This document shows positions 1-7,608 of a DNA stretch of 64,000 nt, piece by piece (within the stretch, counting starts at the first letter, position 1; each line of letters begins with the position of its first letter). The notes under the pieces were generated by a model that was not told the DNA's origin, did no database searches, and was given only the letters and a program-made list of their open reading frames with translations. Origin of the DNA: Duncaniella dubosii (GTDB lineage: Bacteria > Bacteroidota > Bacteroidia > Bacteroidales > Muribaculaceae); NCBI RefSeq assembly GCF_004803915.1, contig NZ_CP039396.1:310001-374000 (forward strand), in the 5' to 3' direction. A program made the position numbers and the translations under genes.

Positions 1-1361
1 GTCAGACAGGAAAAACTGATACATACCGCCTTCTGAACAAATTCCATGCAACACACCGCAATTACGCCGACCGTGGATTTGAGATCTCATCGCTTATCAA
101 CGTGGAAAAACGTCCCCACAGTCTTTCGGTATCGCCCAATCTGTTCACAGAACTGATACCCGGAGGTATGCTGTATCAGCACGTGGATTTCAGAAACATA
201 TCCACGGAAAACAGTGCCGGATTACTTTCGGCCTTCAAAATCGGCAATTTCACCCTCCACCCGTCAGCGATAGTCAACTACCACCACAATTCACTCGAAA
301 GCCGTCTTGATGCCGTCGGCAACAATCTCGCTCTCGATCATCTCGATGCAGGCATGGGGGCTGAAATAATGTTCAGCGCTCGAAAAATCCATGCCTCGCT
401 ATATATGCCGATGAAATACAGACTATTCCTGTTAAACAACAGACTTGACGACAACATTACCGACAAAAATCGTTTACGCGTCGAGCCGTCGCTCAACTTC
501 TCCTACAAATTAAACAGCAGCCATAACCTCAAAGCATCGGCAATGCTGAACTATATGACACCATCGATTGAAACTCTATATTCGGGTCACATACTGACAT
601 CTTACCGTCAGTTGTCGGCTTACGATGTGGCAGGGCTTTACGAGGGTATGAATCAGCACTACTCTTTAGGATATGATTTCAAAAATATTCTTTCAATGAG
701 CTTTGCCGGAGCGGAGGTTTATTGGAACAGACAATCGCCCGAAGTGCTTTACGGTTCGTACTATGACGGGATGGTCCAGCATACCATCAGCAGACGTACA
801 AAAGAAACGGGCGATATGCTTTCGGCTAAAATCCATGCAAGTCAGGGATTTGACTGGCGACGGCTGAAAATCGGAGCCTCGGTTACATACTCCTATTACG
901 ACAGTCCGTTGCTCATTCAGGACGAGGTGTTGCGCTACTACGGCAACAGCATAGGAGTGAACGCCGACCTCAGCCTGACACCGTTCAAATGGCTGGGTGT
1001 GACTTATCAAGGCAATTATTCACAGTCGGCGACACAGCAGAAAGGCTACGACAGATTTCCGTGGCTGCGCACTGTAACGAACAAGGCTTCTCTCGACTTT
1101 ACGATTCCCGGAGGTGTTACACTGACCACATCGCTCTACCATTACTACAACAATTTCAACGACGGTGACAAGTCTTTCCTTCTGCTCAACACCGAGGCGA
1201 AGTACACCATAAAGCGTTTCAGTTTTATGCTGTCATGCGACAACCTGCTAAACCGAAAATCGTATATCTACTCTAACCTGTCAGCTCTAACTGAGTCAAA
1301 GGCAATCTACAACATACGCGCTCGCAGTGTGTTACTCAAAATCCGATGCAGAATATTCTAA
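1..1361 (+). CDS. Outer-membrane beta-barrel protein, 3' part (5' end outside window)
   Basis: The reading frame is open from base 3 to the stop at 1361, so the window holds only the last ~450 residues of a longer protein. The sequence alternates aromatic and polar residues in short strands and ends in a C-terminal strand with terminal Phe (RCRIF), as expected of an outer-membrane barrel assembled by Bam. It resembles the C-terminal half of the 869-residue barrel at 48768-51377 (shared LLxT-K, RxSFxLS-like and N-LN-R-Y spacing), so it is probably the same carboxypeptidase-regulatory/TonB-dependent receptor type. A GLPGLI gene follows at once, repeating the barrel/GLPGLI pairing seen on the right side of the island. 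Confidence 0.75.
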   Translation, partial: QTGKTDTYRLLNKFHATHRNYADRGFEISSLINVEKRPHSLSVSPNLFTELIPGGMLYQHVDFRNISTENSAGLLSAFKIGNFTLHPSAIVNYHHNSLESRLDAVGNNLALDHLDAGMGAEIMFSARKIHASLYMPMKYRLFLLNNRLDDNITDKNRLRVEPSLNFSYKLNSSHNLKASAMLNYMTPSIETLYSGHILTSYRQLSAYDVAGLYEGMNQHYSLGYDFKNILSMSFAGAEVYWNRQSPEVLYGSYYDGMVQHTISRRTKETGDMLSAKIHASQGFDWRRLKIGASVTYSYYDSPLLIQDEVLRYYGNSIGVNADLSLTPFKWLGVTYQGNYSQSATQQKGYDRFPWLRTVTNKASLDFTIPGGVTLTTSLYHYYNNFNDGDKSFLLLNTEAKYTIKRFSFMLSCDNLLNRKSYIYSNLSALTESKAIYNIRARSVLLKIRCRIF

Positions 1362-1372
1362 AATACACCGTT

Positions 1373-2020
1373 ATGAAATATCTTTTATCACTACTTTTTG
1401 TTTTCATGTGGATAACAAGTGCTGCACAGGAAACCTGCTCACGAATTATCGACCGGGCTACGCCTGTAGATACCGCCCGATATAAGGTGACATATTCGTT
1501 AAAATACAAATTCCACCCTGACCAAAAGGACATCTTCAACGACACGCGAATCGTACAGATTGGCAAACGCAATGTCAAAGATTACAGCGACATAATCAAT
1601 CACTTCGATTCGTTGGCTACTGAGCAAATCCGTCGTGGAGCTGATTCATATTCCAATGTGTCGGGTAACCCGTGGCCTTTGGAAATCATCAGACCCATAC
1701 GCGGTACTACTGCGGATTTGAAATATCGCCTCTCCATATCGACATTTCTTGACTATTCCGATTCCGTCCCTGTAATCAAATGGGAGTTCTTACCTGATGA
1801 AATCGAGTCTATTCTCGATTATGAATGCAGTAAAGCCTCCTGTGAGTTTGCCGGACGAAAATACACGGCGTGGTTCACATCTGATATACCTTTGCCATTC
1901 GGACCTTATAAATTCGGAGGGCTACCCGGTCTTATCCTAAAAATCGAGGATTCAGAACATCAATATGTCTGGGAGGCAATAGGTTTCGAGAATACAAACG
2001 TTCCGATAAGAAGCGGTTAA
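1373..2020 (+). CDS. GLPGLI family secreted protein, C-terminally shortened
   Basis: I chose the ATG at 1373 because it gives a clean signal peptide (MKYLLSLLFVFMWITSAAQ). The core family motif GGLPGLIL and the preceding AWFTSDIPLPFGPYKF block are intact. The protein then stops about 20 residues after GLPGLI, whereas paralogues in this window run 60-90 residues further. The missing tail is not visible in any frame before the island sequence begins, so the 3' end was lost or replaced. Function is unknown; family members are envelope proteins of Bacteroidota (Porph_ging/TIGR01200). It follows the barrel gene by 11 bp. Confidence 0.7.
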   Translation: MKYLLSLLFVFMWITSAAQETCSRIIDRATPVDTARYKVTYSLKYKFHPDQKDIFNDTRIVQIGKRNVKDYSDIINHFDSLATEQIRRGADSYSNVSGNPWPLEIIRPIRGTTADLKYRLSISTFLDYSDSVPVIKWEFLPDEIESILDYECSKASCEFAGRKYTAWFTSDIPLPFGPYKFGGLPGLILKIEDSEHQYVWEAIGFENTNVPIRSG

Positions 2021-2049
2021 TTTATTGATATACAGATGGGTATAATTCT

Positions 2050-2094
2050 AATCCGTACAAGTGACGTGCATTTTCTACGTTTGTAAGTAGTTAA
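2050..2094. other. Candidate left attachment region (attL)
   Basis: This stretch contains AATCCGTACAA (2050-2060), GTGCAT (2066-2071) and TTGTAAGTAGTTAA (2081-2094), each with a near copy in the same order near the integrase end of the island. An arm-like CCGTACAAAA follows at 2226-2234. No gene is visible in 2021-2271. The matches are short and imperfect, so this is a candidate only. Confidence 0.35.
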
Positions 2095-2271
2095 CCGTCT
2101 GCTGCTTAAATCGTTACAAGCCGCATTTGCCAAACCGACAACAGTGACTCAATACAAAGTTAGCCATAATCTCCCGATTATCAAAGTAATATCCAAATTT
2201 TAACATTCATAGTCTTGCTCCGCGCCGTACAAAACTGGCGAAAAATGAGAAAAAACGATTCTCTACAATAA

Positions 2272-3276
2272 TCACTCTGATTCTCTGATAAATCGGGTTA
2301 TTCGCTCGTTGACGATACGGGTGTAGTTGCGCTTAGCTTTGTCTGGGAGGTCGCTTTGGGCAATGAGTTTTATTGCGCCATCGGGTAGGGAGGTGTACTT
2401 GTTGAGGATTTTATCCATACGTCTATTTACCAAGCCGATTTTGTTGCCGAATCTTTCAAAGTCAAGACGGCAGGGATGACCGGTTCTTTCAAATACATCA
2501 CTTTTCTCAATGTCGGGTGATAGTCCTCCGTCAAGCCCAAGATCATCTCCGTTCACATGAAGGCTGGTGTTCAGAAGGTCGTATGCGGGAGCTAAACGGT
2601 AATCTTGCCCATTAAGAATCAGTGAGAAATTTTTAAGGTGAGCATCGCCGTTTGCATAAATATAGTTGAATACGACTAATTCAAAGAATCGTTCCATATC
2701 AACCATCCATGCGGCAACGTTTGCCCGAATTGCCTTGGCAATATCCTCGTAGCTACCATTATATTTGAAATGAAGGCCGGCGGTCTGTTCGTTTTTGCCG
2801 ACTAACGAAGCGAAATCTTCCATCGGCAGTTTTGAGCTGTCGGGCAGAATATCGAAACGGCGTGTGATATATACCGGCTGACCTTTGGGTGTGAAACACA
2901 ATCCATTAGCTGCTGTATGTATGCCATAGACCTGCGATGCTATCTGCATGGTCAGATGCTCATTAGCTGGAATAAGTTTGCGATCACGAAGCGTTTTATC
3001 CCAAGGTGCAGGTTTCAGGATATGAGTAGAGCGTTCATCGTCCCCCGCAATTCTGATTTCGCCCGATTTAATTATTGCAGGGAATTTTTCTTGCACACCG
3101 GAGACAGAAATACGGTGCATCGCATCGGCAATCTCACCGGCATTTCTAAATTCATCAATATCAAAATTGAGAATAGGATTTACCTTTACTCCGTTAAAGA
3201 GCATTTTTGTCGCTTTGGGGCTATATGTATTAAAGCCATCTAAAAGTAGGGACGGACAGTTTTTTATTTCAGTCAT
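2272..3276 (-). CDS. hipT: HipT-like kinase toxin of a tripartite HipBST system
   Basis: This is a 334-residue HipA-type Ser/Thr kinase lacking the N-terminal subdomain found in full HipA. Visible landmarks are the Gly-rich loop SVSGVQEKF (Ser57 and Ser59), ATP-binding Lys in THILKP, NEHLTMQIA, the catalytic NGDAHLKNFSL segment and the metal-binding APAYDLLN. In E. coli HipT the equivalent loop motif is SIS at residues 57 and 59, which are autophosphorylation sites; here it is SVS at the same numbers. HipT phosphorylates a translation component (TrpS in E. coli); the target here is unknown. It overlaps hipS by 8 bp and is last in the operon hipB-hipS-hipT. Confidence 0.88.
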   Translation of the reverse strand: MTEIKNCPSLLLDGFNTYSPKATKMLFNGVKVNPILNFDIDEFRNAGEIADAMHRISVSGVQEKFPAIIKSGEIRIAGDDERSTHILKPAPWDKTLRDRKLIPANEHLTMQIASQVYGIHTAANGLCFTPKGQPVYITRRFDILPDSSKLPMEDFASLVGKNEQTAGLHFKYNGSYEDIAKAIRANVAAWMVDMERFFELVVFNYIYANGDAHLKNFSLILNGQDYRLAPAYDLLNTSLHVNGDDLGLDGGLSPDIEKSDVFERTGHPCRLDFERFGNKIGLVNRRMDKILNKYTSLPDGAIKLIAQSDLPDKAKRNYTRIVNERITRFIRESE

Positions 3277-3598
3277 TGTTAATCCTCCTTATATTTACCG
3301 CTCCGATGAAGTCTTTGTCGGCCATAGCTTCAAGAATCCCGAAAAAATCATTCTCATCAATTCTTAGCGAACGGCATATAACCCGTCGATTGGCTCCTTC
3401 AGGAACCATATTAGAAAAAAATGGGAAAAGATGCTCGGAATTGAATGCGGTGCTTTGCTTGGGTAAAGTCGCTGAAATCGGAGGCAATGCGGAATTTATA
3501 TAGTCTTCTTTGTACTGGAACGTATAGTCTGCACCGGGATATTTTTCAGTAAGTATTCCGGCTTCTGTATCATTGTAATATACTGCTAATTCTCTCAT
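3269..3598 (-). CDS. hipS: HipS-like protein (HipA N-terminal subdomain)
   Basis: This 109-residue protein corresponds to the N-terminal subdomain of HipA (Couple_hipA type): a YYNDTEAGIL beginning, LPPISATLP, then FFSNMVPEGANRR and a closing GAVNIR strand. In E. coli HipBST the equivalent small protein is the antitoxin that blocks HipT. It lies 13 bp after hipB and overlaps hipT. It is too short to be a kinase, so it is a separate polypeptide rather than a fragment. Confidence is high for the family and moderate for the antitoxin role. Confidence 0.85.
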   Translation of the reverse strand: MRELAVYYNDTEAGILTEKYPGADYTFQYKEDYINSALPPISATLPKQSTAFNSEHLFPFFSNMVPEGANRRVICRSLRIDENDFFGILEAMADKDFIGAVNIRRINND

Positions 3599-3611
3599 CT
3601 GTCAACGGTAA

Positions 3612-3812
3612 TTATATAGTCTGTCGTACCTTATAATCTATCTCAATACCAAGCACTTCAAGAATCTTCTTTACGGTGTTTAGTGCAGGATTTCCCTTGC
3701 CACGCTCAATATCCTTGATTGTGGCAACTCCGACCTGCGCCATTTCAGCGAGATCCTGTTGTGTGAGGGATAGGATTTCCCTACGTTGCTTCATTATATC
3801 TTTAAGCTCCAT
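3612..3812 (-). CDS. hipB: HipB-like XRE-family repressor
   Basis: The start at 3812 (MELKDIMKQRR) is preferred over an upstream in-frame start because the -7 promoter element lies at 3836-3844, leaving a short leader. The 66-residue product is one HTH_XRE domain (REILSLTQQDLAEMAQVGVATIKDIERGKGNP region) with a short C-terminal strand typical of HipB dimers. It should bind its own promoter and hold HipT. It is the first gene of hipB-hipS-hipT. An insertion sequence lies about 60 bp upstream. Confidence 0.85.
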   Translation of the reverse strand: MELKDIMKQRREILSLTQQDLAEMAQVGVATIKDIERGKGNPALNTVKKILEVLGIEIDYKVRQTI

Positions 3813-3835
3813 AGTATGACATAGTGAACTTTTGT

Positions 3836-3844
3836 GCAAATATA
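3836..3844 (-). promoter_or_regulatory. -7 element of the hipBST promoter
   Basis: TATATTTGC on the minus strand matches the Bacteroidota -7 consensus TAnnTTTG. A TTTGGTTG stretch lies about 20 bases further upstream and could serve as the -33 region. Both lie between hipB and the 8-bp target repeat of the neighbouring IS, so the insertion left the promoter core intact. Confidence 0.6.
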
Positions 3845-3873
3845 GCAAGAAATCCTGACGCAACCAAATAAGA

Positions 3874-3881
3874 GTATGATA
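3874..3881. repeat. Target-site duplication, left copy (GTATGATA)
   Basis: GTATGATA sits directly outside the left terminal repeat of the ISL3-type element and is repeated exactly at 5308-5315, outside the right terminal repeat. Confidence 0.9.
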
Positions 3882-3939
3882 GGGTCAAGCCGAAATCCCG
3901 GTGCATATGTTAAATTGAGTAGACCGAAGTGTTAAATAT

Positions 3940-4911
3940 TCAAGCGTACAGTTTGACCAGGCGGAAGATGAAGAAGTCTCGGTCTCTGACGCCGCGCATT
4001 TGCGAGCGGAAAATCTTGACTTTAGAGTTGAATGCTTCGGCGGAAGCATTGGTCGCACGACGACGGAAGTAGTTCAGGATAGTTGGGGCGTGGTTCTTGA
4101 ATGTCTTGATGACAGAGCGGAAATTGTTGTTACCCAATGCCATTACCTTTTCATACCACTTGTTCATCCGACCCATGGCTTTTGTCGGTGAGATTTTAGC
4201 GTTGAAAATCTTGCGCAGCTCCATCGCAAGGCTGTATGCAGCCTTCAATATTGGATAGTATTTGAACAGTATGTTGACACGATGGCGCTGTATGTCAGAC
4301 CATTTGTTCTGCGATATCATCAGCGTATGCTTGCTGCGGGCCAGTATCTGGCGCATGGTCTCTCCGTTGGAGTACGTTACCGGCGGTTCGGACTTGTCGC
4401 GGTTGTTTTCCTCTGCGATGAGCTGTCGGCGAATGTCGATGCGGATTTCGTCAACGGCCTCATTATAGACCTGTTGGACATGAAAACGGTCGTTGACAAC
4501 ATGGGCGTTATAGAACACTTCTGCGGCGATAAGCATCATTGACGGCGAAAGATCGCAGGTCACTTCCTTGACCCTGCGTCTGATTGATTTCCCCATAGCT
4601 CCGATGAGTATGGATATAATTTCGTCACTCTTTGTTCCAGGAATGGCTGCCGCAAGTGTTCCCTTGCATCCGTGGCCGTCCTTGTTGGTCAGGAACGTCC
4701 ATACCTCGCCGTTGCTCAGACACGTCTCGTCAAGGCTCATGTACGGACCAATATTGGCGGCATTGAAATAGAACCCACAACCAAGCTCCCGGTCGCACCA
4801 GTCGGCGTAACCGCTTATCTTATTGCGGTACAAGTCGGCAAAATGTTTGCCGTTGACGCAGTACATCTGCGCTATATGCTTAATCGACAGGGCTGTCGTC
4901 TCCACCTTCAT
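3940..4911 (-). CDS. ISAon1/ISL3-family DDE transposase
   Basis: This 323-residue product is the catalytic part of an ISL3-type transposase. Visible features are MSLDETCLS (Asp61), VTCDLSPSM (Asp120), the NAHVVNDRFHV segment (Asp141) and the C-terminal NASAEAFNSKVK with RGVRDRDFFIFR, all characteristic of DDE_Tnp_ISL3. It overlaps the upstream N-region gene by 32 bp in a different frame, the usual two-gene ISAon1 layout, so either coupling or programmed frameshifting may join them. The frame is intact. Confidence 0.92.
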   Translation of the reverse strand: MKVETTALSIKHIAQMYCVNGKHFADLYRNKISGYADWCDRELGCGFYFNAANIGPYMSLDETCLSNGEVWTFLTNKDGHGCKGTLAAAIPGTKSDEIISILIGAMGKSIRRRVKEVTCDLSPSMMLIAAEVFYNAHVVNDRFHVQQVYNEAVDEIRIDIRRQLIAEENNRDKSEPPVTYSNGETMRQILARSKHTLMISQNKWSDIQRHRVNILFKYYPILKAAYSLAMELRKIFNAKISPTKAMGRMNKWYEKVMALGNNNFRSVIKTFKNHAPTILNYFRRRATNASAEAFNSKVKIFRSQMRGVRDRDFFIFRLVKLYA

Positions 4912-5251
4912 CTTTTAAAAAAGCCACAAACTCGGAGCTGAGTCGTGTGCCTTCCTCGTTGGGGAGTTCGAGGTTGTATGAGAATATATCATTGGTCTGC
5001 TTGTCCCACCACTTATTCTTGCGCATGTGGAGATATACGGGGCGACCTCGAAGCGGATAGTCCTGTATTGTAACGTATTCCGTATAGCCTCGCGCGACTA
5101 TGTTCGGATTACGGCAGTCCTCGTCAGAGAGTTTCTTTTTCTCATCAAGCCATATGTCATATGCCTGTTCTGTGCGTTCGAAGCGCACCATCTCAAACAG
5201 TTCGTCCAGCCCCTGGGGCAAGAACATCCAGAATGCTTCCGATGTTTTCAT
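4880..5251 (-). CDS. ISAon1 family transposase N-region protein
   Basis: This 123-residue protein lies at the 5' side of the transposase within the same insertion sequence and overlaps it. It has the composition of the ISAon1 N-region family: a short acidic start, then YPLRGRPVYLHMRKNKWWDK, a basic segment likely to contact DNA, and an acidic tail. It presumably recognises the terminal repeats together with the downstream protein. Confidence 0.85.
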   Translation of the reverse strand: MKTSEAFWMFLPQGLDELFEMVRFERTEQAYDIWLDEKKKLSDEDCRNPNIVARGYTEYVTIQDYPLRGRPVYLHMRKNKWWDKQTNDIFSYNLELPNEEGTRLSSEFVAFLKDEGGDDSPVD

Positions 5252-5307
5252 GACACAAATTTAACAATTTACGAGAAATTACATGCACCGGGATTTCGGC
5301 TTGGCCC

Positions 5308-5315
5308 GTATGATA
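5308..5315. repeat. Target-site duplication, right copy (GTATGATA)
   Basis: This is an exact copy of 3874-3881, directly outside the right terminal repeat of the ISL3-type element. Confidence 0.9.
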
Positions 5316-5430
5316 AAGCATACTTTCATTAATACAGTTGCCCAGTAAAAGTATTTGGAACGAATAGAGTATTATATGTTGTACTTTTATGAACGAGATT
5401 AGGCGTAAAGTATTCATATTCTAAAAATAA

Positions 5431-5462
5431 TTTGGTTGAATTGTGAAAAAGTATTAACTTTG
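5431..5462 (+). promoter_or_regulatory. Promoter with -33 TTTG and -7 TAACTTTG
   Basis: TTTG (5431-5434) and TAACTTTG (5455-5462) are separated by 20 bases, a near-ideal Bacteroidota promoter. Transcription would begin near 5468 and run into the strong terminator at 5666-5708, giving a transcript of roughly 240 nt upstream of the metallophosphoesterase genes. Confidence 0.6.
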
Positions 5463-5467
5463 CGCCC

Positions 5468-5712
5468 ACAAATTCTGAAACAGATGTTTAGACAGCATTA
5501 TAATATACCAACTACAACAGGCATTCAGAGCTTAAAACGCTCCGAAAGCATGCCTTGTGTGCTGTCAGCAAATACTACATCATTACGCGGAAATTCCCGA
5601 CTGCGTTGTTTCAGTGGCTCTACCGAGATAAATTAATCGTCAAAACAGACGAACTGAAATACACCAACTGTCGGAAAGTCTTTACCAACTTCCCGACAGT
5701 TGTTTTTTGTGT
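5468..5712 (+). ncRNA. Candidate short transcript or attenuated leader
   Basis: A good promoter and a strong intrinsic terminator enclose about 240 bases with no recognisable gene. A 50-codon frame beginning with ATG at 5484 ends at 5636, but its protein is not recognised and shows no clear domain. The unit could be a small RNA, a short-peptide mRNA, or a leader that controls read-through into the metallophosphoesterase gene at 5794. The rest of 5316-5793 shows nothing else. Confidence 0.35.
5666..5708 (+). terminator. Intrinsic terminator
   Basis: The stem AACTGTCGG (5666-5674) pairs with CCGACAGTT (5693-5701), with further inner pairing, and is followed by GTTTTTT. It ends the short transcript that begins near 5468. 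Confidence 0.8.
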
Positions 5713-5793
5713 CCATATTGGTTTAACCTTCTCCACCACGATTAGCTGCGGACACAGTAAGTACTAACGTTTCAACAACTAAACAAAAAATGT

Positions 5794-6579
5794 ATGAAAA
5801 TCCAATACGCATCTGATTTACATCTGGAGTTTCATGAAAACTGCAGATGGCTCAAAGATAATCCCTTGTTGCCCGTCGGCGACGTACTCGTTCTTGCCGG
5901 TGACATTGGTTATCTCGGAGATGAAAACTACGAACGGCATCCGTTCTGGGGTTGGTGTGCCGAGAACTTCCGGCAGACAATAGTCATTCCCGGTAATCAC
6001 GAGCTCTATAAAGGTTTTAACATTAACGAGCTTCACGAAGGTTGGCAACTCAACATTCGCCCAAATGTAAAGGCGGTCTATAACTGTGTTATTCCCATAT
6101 CTCAAGATATAGAGCTTATAGCATCTACTCTTTGGGCAAAAATTCCTCCCTACGAGGAATTCCAGACCGAGCGAGGTGTAACCGATTTCCATAGAATACG
6201 CAACGGACAGTTCCGACTTTCTACACAACGTTTCAATCAGGAACATGAAATGTGCCGCGAATTCATTGAGCGGAGTGTTGCTGAAAGCAACGCTCAACAC
6301 GTGATTGTCGCAACTCACCACGTGCCGTCTTTTGCGCTGATGGCTGATGAGTTCAAAAGAAGTCCAATCAACGGCGCATTCACCGTGGAATTGGGCAACT
6401 ATATAGCCGACAGTCGTATAGACTATTGGATATACGGTCATTCACATCGAAACATAAACAAAATAATAGGCAATACCCGGTGTATATGCAATCAGTTGGG
6501 CTATACATTCCACGGAGAGCAAACCAGTTTCCGCCGGGATGCCATAATAGAAATTGAAGACAATGAACTACAAATTTGA
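5794..6579 (+). CDS. Calcineurin-like metallophosphoesterase
   Basis: This 261-residue protein has all the metal-binding blocks of the family in order: YASDLHLEF (D-x-H), VLAGDIG (GD), VIPGNHELY (GNHE), ATHHVPS (H) and YGHSHRN (GHxH). It should be a cytoplasmic phosphodiesterase or phosphatase; the substrate cannot be inferred. It overlaps the next, unrelated-looking metallophosphoesterase by 17 bp, so the two are co-translated. Both are on the plus strand, against the general direction of the island. Confidence 0.88.
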   Translation: MKIQYASDLHLEFHENCRWLKDNPLLPVGDVLVLAGDIGYLGDENYERHPFWGWCAENFRQTIVIPGNHELYKGFNINELHEGWQLNIRPNVKAVYNCVIPISQDIELIASTLWAKIPPYEEFQTERGVTDFHRIRNGQFRLSTQRFNQEHEMCREFIERSVAESNAQHVIVATHHVPSFALMADEFKRSPINGAFTVELGNYIADSRIDYWIYGHSHRNINKIIGNTRCICNQLGYTFHGEQTSFRRDAIIEIEDNELQI

Positions 6580-7144
6580 CGGGGATAAGGTGTTTTTTAC
6601 ATCGGATACCCATTTCAATCATACCAATATCATCCAATATTGTCAGCGTCCTTTCAAAAGCACTGATGAGATGAACGAGGCGATGATAGACAACTGGAAT
6701 AGTGTTGTCGGTGAAGACGATACATTGTTCCACCTTGGAGACTTTTGCCTTGGAGGCGCAGAAGAGTGGAATAAGATTCTTAATCGACTCAACGGCCGGA
6801 TTTATCTGATTCTCGGTAATCACGATCTCAAAAACATCAGGCACGGTTTTATCGAACGCTTTGAACATGTTGCAATGGCGATGCGCATAGAGATAGGGAA
6901 AAAGAAAATCTACCTCAGCCACTATCCCTACCTGTGTTTTGAGGGAGGGTACAATGATGACGTGTGGCAGTTGTTCGGACACGTTCACACTCGCCCTTCC
7001 AATACCGGAATAGATGCCAGGCGTCTCCAGTATCTTTATCCGACTCAACTTGATGTCGGAGTTGACAATAACAATTTCACGCCCTTGTCATTCGAGCAAG
7101 TCAGGACAAAAATCCTGAAACAAATCGAAACAACAAGGAAGTAA
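6563..7144 (+). CDS. Second metallophosphoesterase of the pair
   Basis: The ATG at 6563 (MNYKFDGDKVFFTSDTHFNH) is chosen over a TTG nine bases upstream. The 193-residue product has FTSDTHFNH, HLGDFC, LGNHD, LSHYPY and GHVHTR, the full metallophosphoesterase set in a compact YfcE-like form. It overlaps the preceding gene and is followed by a strong terminator, so the pair is a two-gene unit. The substrate is unknown. Phosphoesterase pairs of this kind often travel on mobile elements, but I see no direct link to a defence role. Confidence 0.85.
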   Translation: MNYKFDGDKVFFTSDTHFNHTNIIQYCQRPFKSTDEMNEAMIDNWNSVVGEDDTLFHLGDFCLGGAEEWNKILNRLNGRIYLILGNHDLKNIRHGFIERFEHVAMAMRIEIGKKKIYLSHYPYLCFEGGYNDDVWQLFGHVHTRPSNTGIDARRLQYLYPTQLDVGVDNNNFTPLSFEQVRTKILKQIETTRK

Positions 7145-7149
7145 ATCTG

Positions 7150-7190
7150 AAAAAAGCTCCAACCCCACAATTATCGGTTTGGAGCTTTTT
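7150..7190. terminator. Bidirectional intrinsic terminator
   Basis: AAAAAAGCTCCAA pairs with TTGGAGCTTTTT around a 15-base loop. The flanking A and T runs let it act in both directions, between the plus-strand phosphoesterases and the minus-strand gene ending at 7210. Confidence 0.85.
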
Positions 7191-7209
7191 GCATAATGAT
7201 TATCGAAAA

Positions 7210-7608
7210 TCAATTTGTCTGAGAATCCTCCGAAGAGATCTTCTCTCTTTTCTTTCTCTTGTCAAGTTCGGCATATAGTGCCGGGCGGAGTTTACGATTG
7301 TATTCTTCAATCTCCTTTATTCTTGGAGAATCGGGAGGGATGATTTCATATCTACCATCAAGTCCAGATTTAGGCTCTACAAATACTGTATCGCCATAGT
7401 GCTCCTTTAACCGTTGGCTTACTTCGTCACGGGAGATTTCGCCCTTTACGTTTCTGATTGCCAAATCAAGCAAAAACGCTGAAACCTTCAGTTCGGCTGC
7501 ACCTTGCAGTCCGATACTGGTAAGCCACGCATCAGCCTTATCTTTTATTTCAGGGTTTTCGCTATGCGACAACTCCACAAGCTCCTGATATTTCTTACTA
7601 TATTCCAT
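7210..7608 (-). CDS. VbhA-like antitoxin-domain protein without a Fic domain
   Basis: Residues ~20-70 (KADAWLTSIGLQ, LKVSAFLLDLAIRN, GEISRDEV) closely parallel the N-terminus of the Fic protein at 11832 (RADAWQTAIGLQ, LKVSTYLLDTARQH, GDITIDEA), which looks like a VbhA antitoxin domain. Here the domain is followed by a charged tail rather than a Fic core, giving 132 residues. It overlaps the end of the helicase-nuclease gene by 11 bp, so it is the second gene of that operon. It may be a stand-alone inhibitor that could act on the Fic protein, or a relic of a second Fic gene. Confidence 0.6.
   Translation of the reverse strand: MEYSKKYQELVELSHSENPEIKDKADAWLTSIGLQGAAELKVSAFLLDLAIRNVKGEISRDEVSQRLKEHYGDTVFVEPKSGLDGRYEIIPPDSPRIKEIEEYNRKLRPALYAELDKRKKREKISSEDSQTN

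Larger units (their letters stand above)
3882..5307 (-). mobile_element. ISL3-family insertion sequence, ISAon1 type, complete
   Basis: The element is bounded by 25-bp inverted repeats (3882-3906 and 5283-5307) that differ at one base; the inner part reads CCGAAATCCCGGTGCAT. It is flanked by an 8-bp direct target repeat GTATGATA (3874-3881 and 5308-5315), the length expected for ISL3. It carries two overlapping frames: an ISAon1 N-region protein and the DDE transposase. Intact ends, intact frames and an exact target repeat point to a fairly recent insertion upstream of hipB. Confidence 0.92.

Noticed and set aside
5555..5767. Plus-strand 70-codon frame before the phosphoesterases
   Set aside because: It runs through the terminator hairpin at 5666-5708 and its product is not recognised, so translation of the whole frame is unlikely.
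5818..7048. Two minus-strand open frames of over 200 residues
   Set aside because: They are antisense to the two metallophosphoesterase genes, whose motifs are complete.
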